From Kribbella catacumbae DSM 19601 (GTDB taxonomy: Bacteria > Actinomycetota > Actinomycetes > Propionibacteriales > Kribbellaceae), in assembly GCF_000372465.1 (NCBI RefSeq), contig NZ_AQUZ01000006.1, positions 218,000 through 281,999 on the forward strand: a stretch of DNA of 64,000 nucleotides, in the 5' to 3' direction. The notes beneath the pieces were generated by a model, which searched no databases, had not been told where the DNA came from, and saw only the letters and a list, made by a program, of their open reading frames with translations. The position numbers and the translations under genes are program-made. Position 1 is the first letter of the stretch. Every line of letters begins with the position of its first letter. Positions 61,247 to 64,000 of this stretch are shown here, piece by piece.

Positions 61247-63622
61247 TCAGTCCTTCAGCTTCCCATCGACCTGCTCGTCACCCTCAGCAGCGTCGTCGTC
61301 CTCAGCGTCGCCGGCCGATTCATCCGCCGACTCGACCTCGTCCTCGACGTCGACCGCATCCTCAGCTCCGCTGTGCTCAGCTTCATCGTCGCCAGCATCG
61401 GCCTCGTCGTCGGAGTCGACCTCGTCGGCGTCGGCGTCAACCTCATCGTCGTCAGTGTCGGCCTCATCGTCGGCTTCGGTGTCGACGTCAGCCTCGTCGG
61501 TGATCTCGAGGTCGTCGGTTGCCTCTTCGAGGATGATTTCGGCGTCGTTCTCGTCGTGGCCCAGGTCGGTGAACTGGAGGCCCTCGAGTTCGGCGGCGCG
61601 CTCAGCGGCTCCGGTGGAACCGTCCGCGTCGGCGCCGGCTGCGCGGTGGAACCAGACCAGTGCTTCCTCGGTCCGTCCCGCCTCAGCCAGCGCATCGGCG
61701 TACGCGTACCGCAGACGCGGCAACCACTCCGCGCGAGTCCGCTTGGTCAGCTCCGGTATCTCGAGCGTCTGGATCGCCGCCGCCGTCTGCCCCATGTCCC
61801 GCCGGGCCCCGGCCGCCACGATCAGCATCTCGATCTGCGAACCCTCTTCAAGCCCGATGACCTGCTTCTCCCGCGACAGCGCCAGCGCCTTCTCCGGCCG
61901 GCCGAGCGCACGCTCGCAGTCGGCCATCGCCGGCAGCACCTCATGGTTCCCGGTCATCCGCCGTACCGCGCGGAACTCGGTCAAGGCCTCGTCATAGTGC
62001 TCCGACAGGTACGCCGTGACAGCCACAGCCTCCCGTACTCCGCCCAGTCGCGCCGCGAGCCGCCGCGCAGTCTTGGCGTGCAGGTAGGCGAGCTCCGGGT
62101 CGTCTTCCAGGAGCTGCCCGGACGCCACCAGGTGCTGCGCGACCAGGTCGGCGAGGGTACGCGGCAACGACCGAAGCTCGGCCTTCGCCCCACGATCGAG
62201 CTCCGCACCGGTGATCCCGGGCGGAATGACCGGGTCATCCTTGCGCGGACCGACCCTCTCCTCGTCCTGACGCCCGGTCCCACGCCCACCACGCTCGCCA
62301 CGCTCACGCTCGTTCCGCCGGCCACCGCGCTCCTCGCGCCGCGGCCCAGACCGGTCATCCCGACGCGGCCCAGACCGGTCATCCCGCCGGGGAGCCGAAC
62401 CCTGGTACCCGGTCCGCTCATCGCGCCGAGGCACAGACCCGGTCCGCTCATCACTACGCGGCCCAGTCCGCTCGCCACCCTTGAACCCGGTAGGCCGCCC
62501 ATCCCGAGGAGGTCCAGACCGCTCCTCCCGCCGAGGCGCAGGCCGATCATCCCGCCGCGGAGCACTCCGGTCGGACCCACCCCGGTCATCGCGACGCGGC
62601 GCACTGCGCTCATCCCGGCTGTACCCACCACGCTCATCACGCTGCGGAGCACTACGGTCATCGCGCCCATACCCACCACGGTCGTCGCGACGCGGGGCGC
62701 TGCGCTCATCACGCTGCGGAGCACTGCGCTCATCGCGCCCGTACCCGCCACGGTCGTCGCGACGCGGCGCGCTGCGCTCATCGCGGCTGTACCCACCGCG
62801 GTCGTCGCGCTGCGGGGTACTGCGGTCGTAGCCACCCCGATCATCGCGACGCGGCGCACTGCGCTCGTCACGGCTGTACCCACCGCGGTCGTCGCGCTGC
62901 GGGGTACTGCGGTCCTCTCGGTTGTAACCACCACGGTCGTCCCGGCGCGGGGCACCGCGGTCGCCACCGCGAGGAGCGGAGCGGCCGTCGGAACCTAGGC
63001 CGGAGCGGTCGTCGCGGCGTGAACCACGGTCGTCGCCACGGTTCGGCAGCTGGCCGCGGAACGGATCGCGGCCAGGCTCGCCCTTGTCGTCCCATCGCGT
63101 GTTCCGCTTCGGAGCCGGCTTGTCGTCCCGACGCGGACCAGACCGGTCATCACGACGAGGAGCCGAACGGTCGTCTCGCGAAAAACTCGACTTTCCCGGA
63201 CCGCCCGTCCCACCACTGCGCGGACCACCAGTAGAGCCACCCGTACGCGGAGCCCCACCACGCCCGTCGCCAGAAGCACTCCACGAACCGCCCGCGGAGC
63301 CACCACGTGAACCACCCGAGGAACTACCCCCGCGAGGACCGCCCGTAGAACCGCCACGGGGACCACCCGACGAGCTACCGCCCCGGGGTCCACCAGTAGA
63401 ACCGCCACGGGGTCCACCAGTAGAGCCGCCACGGGGAGCACCGGACGAGCCACGAGGGCCGCCGGAGGAGCTGCCGCCGCGGGGACCGGAGTCCGAACCG
63501 CCGGAGCGAGGACCTCCAGTGTTACCGGAACGTCCGCCGCCGGCACGACCCGATCCGCCGGACGAACCACGGCCGGAGCGATCGCCCGGACCAGAGCGGG
63601 GGTTGCGAGGTGGCGTAGCCAC
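61247..63622 (-). CDS. TPR protein with Arg/Asp/Gly-repeat N-terminus and acidic C-terminus
   Basis: The 791-residue protein has three parts. Residues 1-450 are low complexity: GGSSSGGPRGGSTGG blocks, then many RDDRGGYxRDERSAPxR units, rich in Arg, Asp, Gly and Tyr. Residues 475-690 are helical TPR-like (LAYLHAKTARRLAARLGGVR, AYLSEHYDEALTEFRAVRRM, YAYADALAEAGRTEEALVWF), matching the M. tuberculosis Rv1691 type. The last 90 are almost all Asp, Glu and Ala. GTG 63622 follows AGGAGTCACC. RGG/RDD segments often bind RNA; this, and its place next to rRNA, hint at RNA- or ribosome-related work, unproven. Confidence 0.85.
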   Translation of the reverse strand: MATPPRNPRSGPGDRSGRGSSGGSGRAGGGRSGNTGGPRSGGSDSGPRGGSSSGGPRGSSGAPRGGSTGGPRGGSTGGPRGGSSSGGPRGGSTGGPRGGSSSGGSRGGSAGGSWSASGDGRGGAPRTGGSTGGPRSGGTGGPGKSSFSRDDRSAPRRDDRSGPRRDDKPAPKRNTRWDDKGEPGRDPFRGQLPNRGDDRGSRRDDRSGLGSDGRSAPRGGDRGAPRRDDRGGYNREDRSTPQRDDRGGYSRDERSAPRRDDRGGYDRSTPQRDDRGGYSRDERSAPRRDDRGGYGRDERSAPQRDERSAPRRDDRGGYGRDDRSAPQRDERGGYSRDERSAPRRDDRGGSDRSAPRRDDRPAPRREERSGPPRDGRPTGFKGGERTGPRSDERTGSVPRRDERTGYQGSAPRRDDRSGPRRDDRSGPRREERGGRRNERERGERGGRGTGRQDEERVGPRKDDPVIPPGITGAELDRGAKAELRSLPRTLADLVAQHLVASGQLLEDDPELAYLHAKTARRLAARLGGVREAVAVTAYLSEHYDEALTEFRAVRRMTGNHEVLPAMADCERALGRPEKALALSREKQVIGLEEGSQIEMLIVAAGARRDMGQTAAAIQTLEIPELTKRTRAEWLPRLRYAYADALAEAGRTEEALVWFHRAAGADADGSTGAAERAAELEGLQFTDLGHDENDAEIILEEATDDLEITDEADVDTEADDEADTDDDEVDADADEVDSDDEADAGDDEAEHSGAEDAVDVEDEVESADESAGDAEDDDAAEGDEQVDGKLKD

Positions 63623-63683
63623 GGTGACTCCTATCGGTCGTACGAGGTGATGACGCGCTCAGACAAAAGTACAGGCACAAACA

Positions 63684-63714
63684 TTAAGGGCCACCCGGTG
63701 TGGGTGGCCCTTAA
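63684..63714 (-). terminator. Intrinsic terminator of the rRNA operon
   Basis: TTAAGGGCCACCC (63684-63696) pairs perfectly with GGGTGGCCCTTAA (63702-63714) around a 5-base loop. On the minus strand the hairpin is followed by TGTTTGTGCC and further T-rich bases. It stands 11 bases after the 5S rRNA 3' end. Confidence 0.95.
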
Positions 63715-63725
63715 CAGTGTGAATG

Positions 63726-63843
63726 TCCGGCGACGTCCTACTCTCCCACGACCTCCCGGTCGCAGTACCATCGGCGCTGTCGGGCTTAACTTCCAGGTTC
63801 GGAATGGAGACTGGGTGTTTCCCCGACGCTATGGTCACCGTAA
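63726..63843 (-). rRNA. rrf: 5S ribosomal RNA
   Basis: Read on the minus strand, the sequence starts TTACGGTGACCATAGCG and holds the hallmark segments CCATTCCGAACCTGGAAG, TTAAGCCC, GCGCCGATGGTACTGC and GGGAGAGTAGG, ending GACGTCGCCGGA. The first and last about ten bases can pair (stem I). Length is about 118 bases; the exact ends are estimates to within a few bases. It is the last gene of an rRNA operon whose 23S gene lies past the right edge. Confidence 0.95.
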
Positions 63844-64000
63844 CTCTATAGAAATATCAACCAACCACCGTGCGAGTCACCGAAACCCCTGGGGGGGGTT
63901 CGGGCTGGGGTTGACCGTATTTCGGGAACCGTATAGTGGACGCGTACATGTTTTCAGCAGCAGGGTCTCTTGTTGACCACACATGGTGGTGTTGAGACAA
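63844..64000 (-). other. 23S-5S spacer of the rRNA operon
   Basis: The stretch has no gene. GTCTC (63965-63969) with GAGAC (63994-63998) and, inside, ACCAC (63976-63980) with GTGGT (63986-63990) make a nested hairpin, a possible processing stem near the 23S 3' side. AACCCC with GGGGTT near 63886-63915 form another. I cannot place the 3' end of 23S, which is probably beyond the window. Confidence 0.6.

Overview
The window is a high-GC actinobacterial chromosome segment. It carries a Pup ligase (PafA), the WYL regulators PafB and PafC, SteA/SteB, HelY, GTG/TTG starts and a 5S rRNA gene. Gene content and order suggest a Propionibacteriales member, perhaps Kribbella-like; that genus guess is inference. 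Two conserved actinobacterial blocks meet here. Block I (about 2.7-23.5 kb) is pafA, an FKBP lipoprotein, pafB, pafC, tatA, tatC and helY, which in Mycobacterium tuberculosis lie almost side by side. Block II (24.7-63.6 kb) is rluB, scpB, scpA, a ParA-type ATPase, xerD, a Nudix enzyme, pyrG, steB, steA, recN, nadK, tlyA, a HAD phosphatase and a TPR protein, matching the Rv1711-Rv1691 order. A 5S rRNA and the 23S-5S spacer close the window, also on the minus strand.

Accessory genes interrupt both blocks. Between tatC and helY sit a lipid kinase fused to the tat operon, a GH46 chitosanase, a 1458-residue TIR-STAND ATPase-WD40 protein and, tail to tail with it, a four-TM SLATT-type protein. This last pair is the best candidate for an uncharacterised immune or NAD-signalling system. 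Between pafB and the FKBP gene sit a DUF3866 gene, a coupled gene of unknown function and a membrane protein. Between xerD and the Nudix gene (32-45 kb) is a long metabolic and secreted set: alanine dehydrogenase, aminoglycoside-phosphotransferase-like kinase, LLM oxidoreductase, cupin, two alpha/beta hydrolases in the wider region, glyoxalase-fold protein, GH92 mannosidase, secreted cyclophilin, saccharopine-dehydrogenase-like reductase and a GlxA-type regulator.

How genes work together: pafA attaches Pup and pafBC form the DNA-damage regulator; tatABC-type genes export folded proteins such as the Tat-signal serine hydrolase at 1.4 kb; parA, an RHH-like partner, scpA and scpB are translationally coupled and serve chromosome segregation and condensation with xerD nearby; a MurJ flippase, a MraY-like protein, a GT4 glycosyltransferase and SteAB form a cell-envelope and division group.

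Non-coding structure is rich. A dispersed palindromic repeat (GGGGTTCGCCCCCTGG core) occurs between genes at 0.7-1.4 kb and 36.2 kb, and also inside the coding sequence of scpB, where it is part of a 64-68 residue tandem duplication. Several gene ends carry long, perfect, unrelated inverted repeats. Likely operators are visible upstream of the MarR gene, the chitosanase gene and a hydrolase/VOC gene pair. xerD appears to start at CTG. Positions were worked out by eye; starts and domain limits are estimates.
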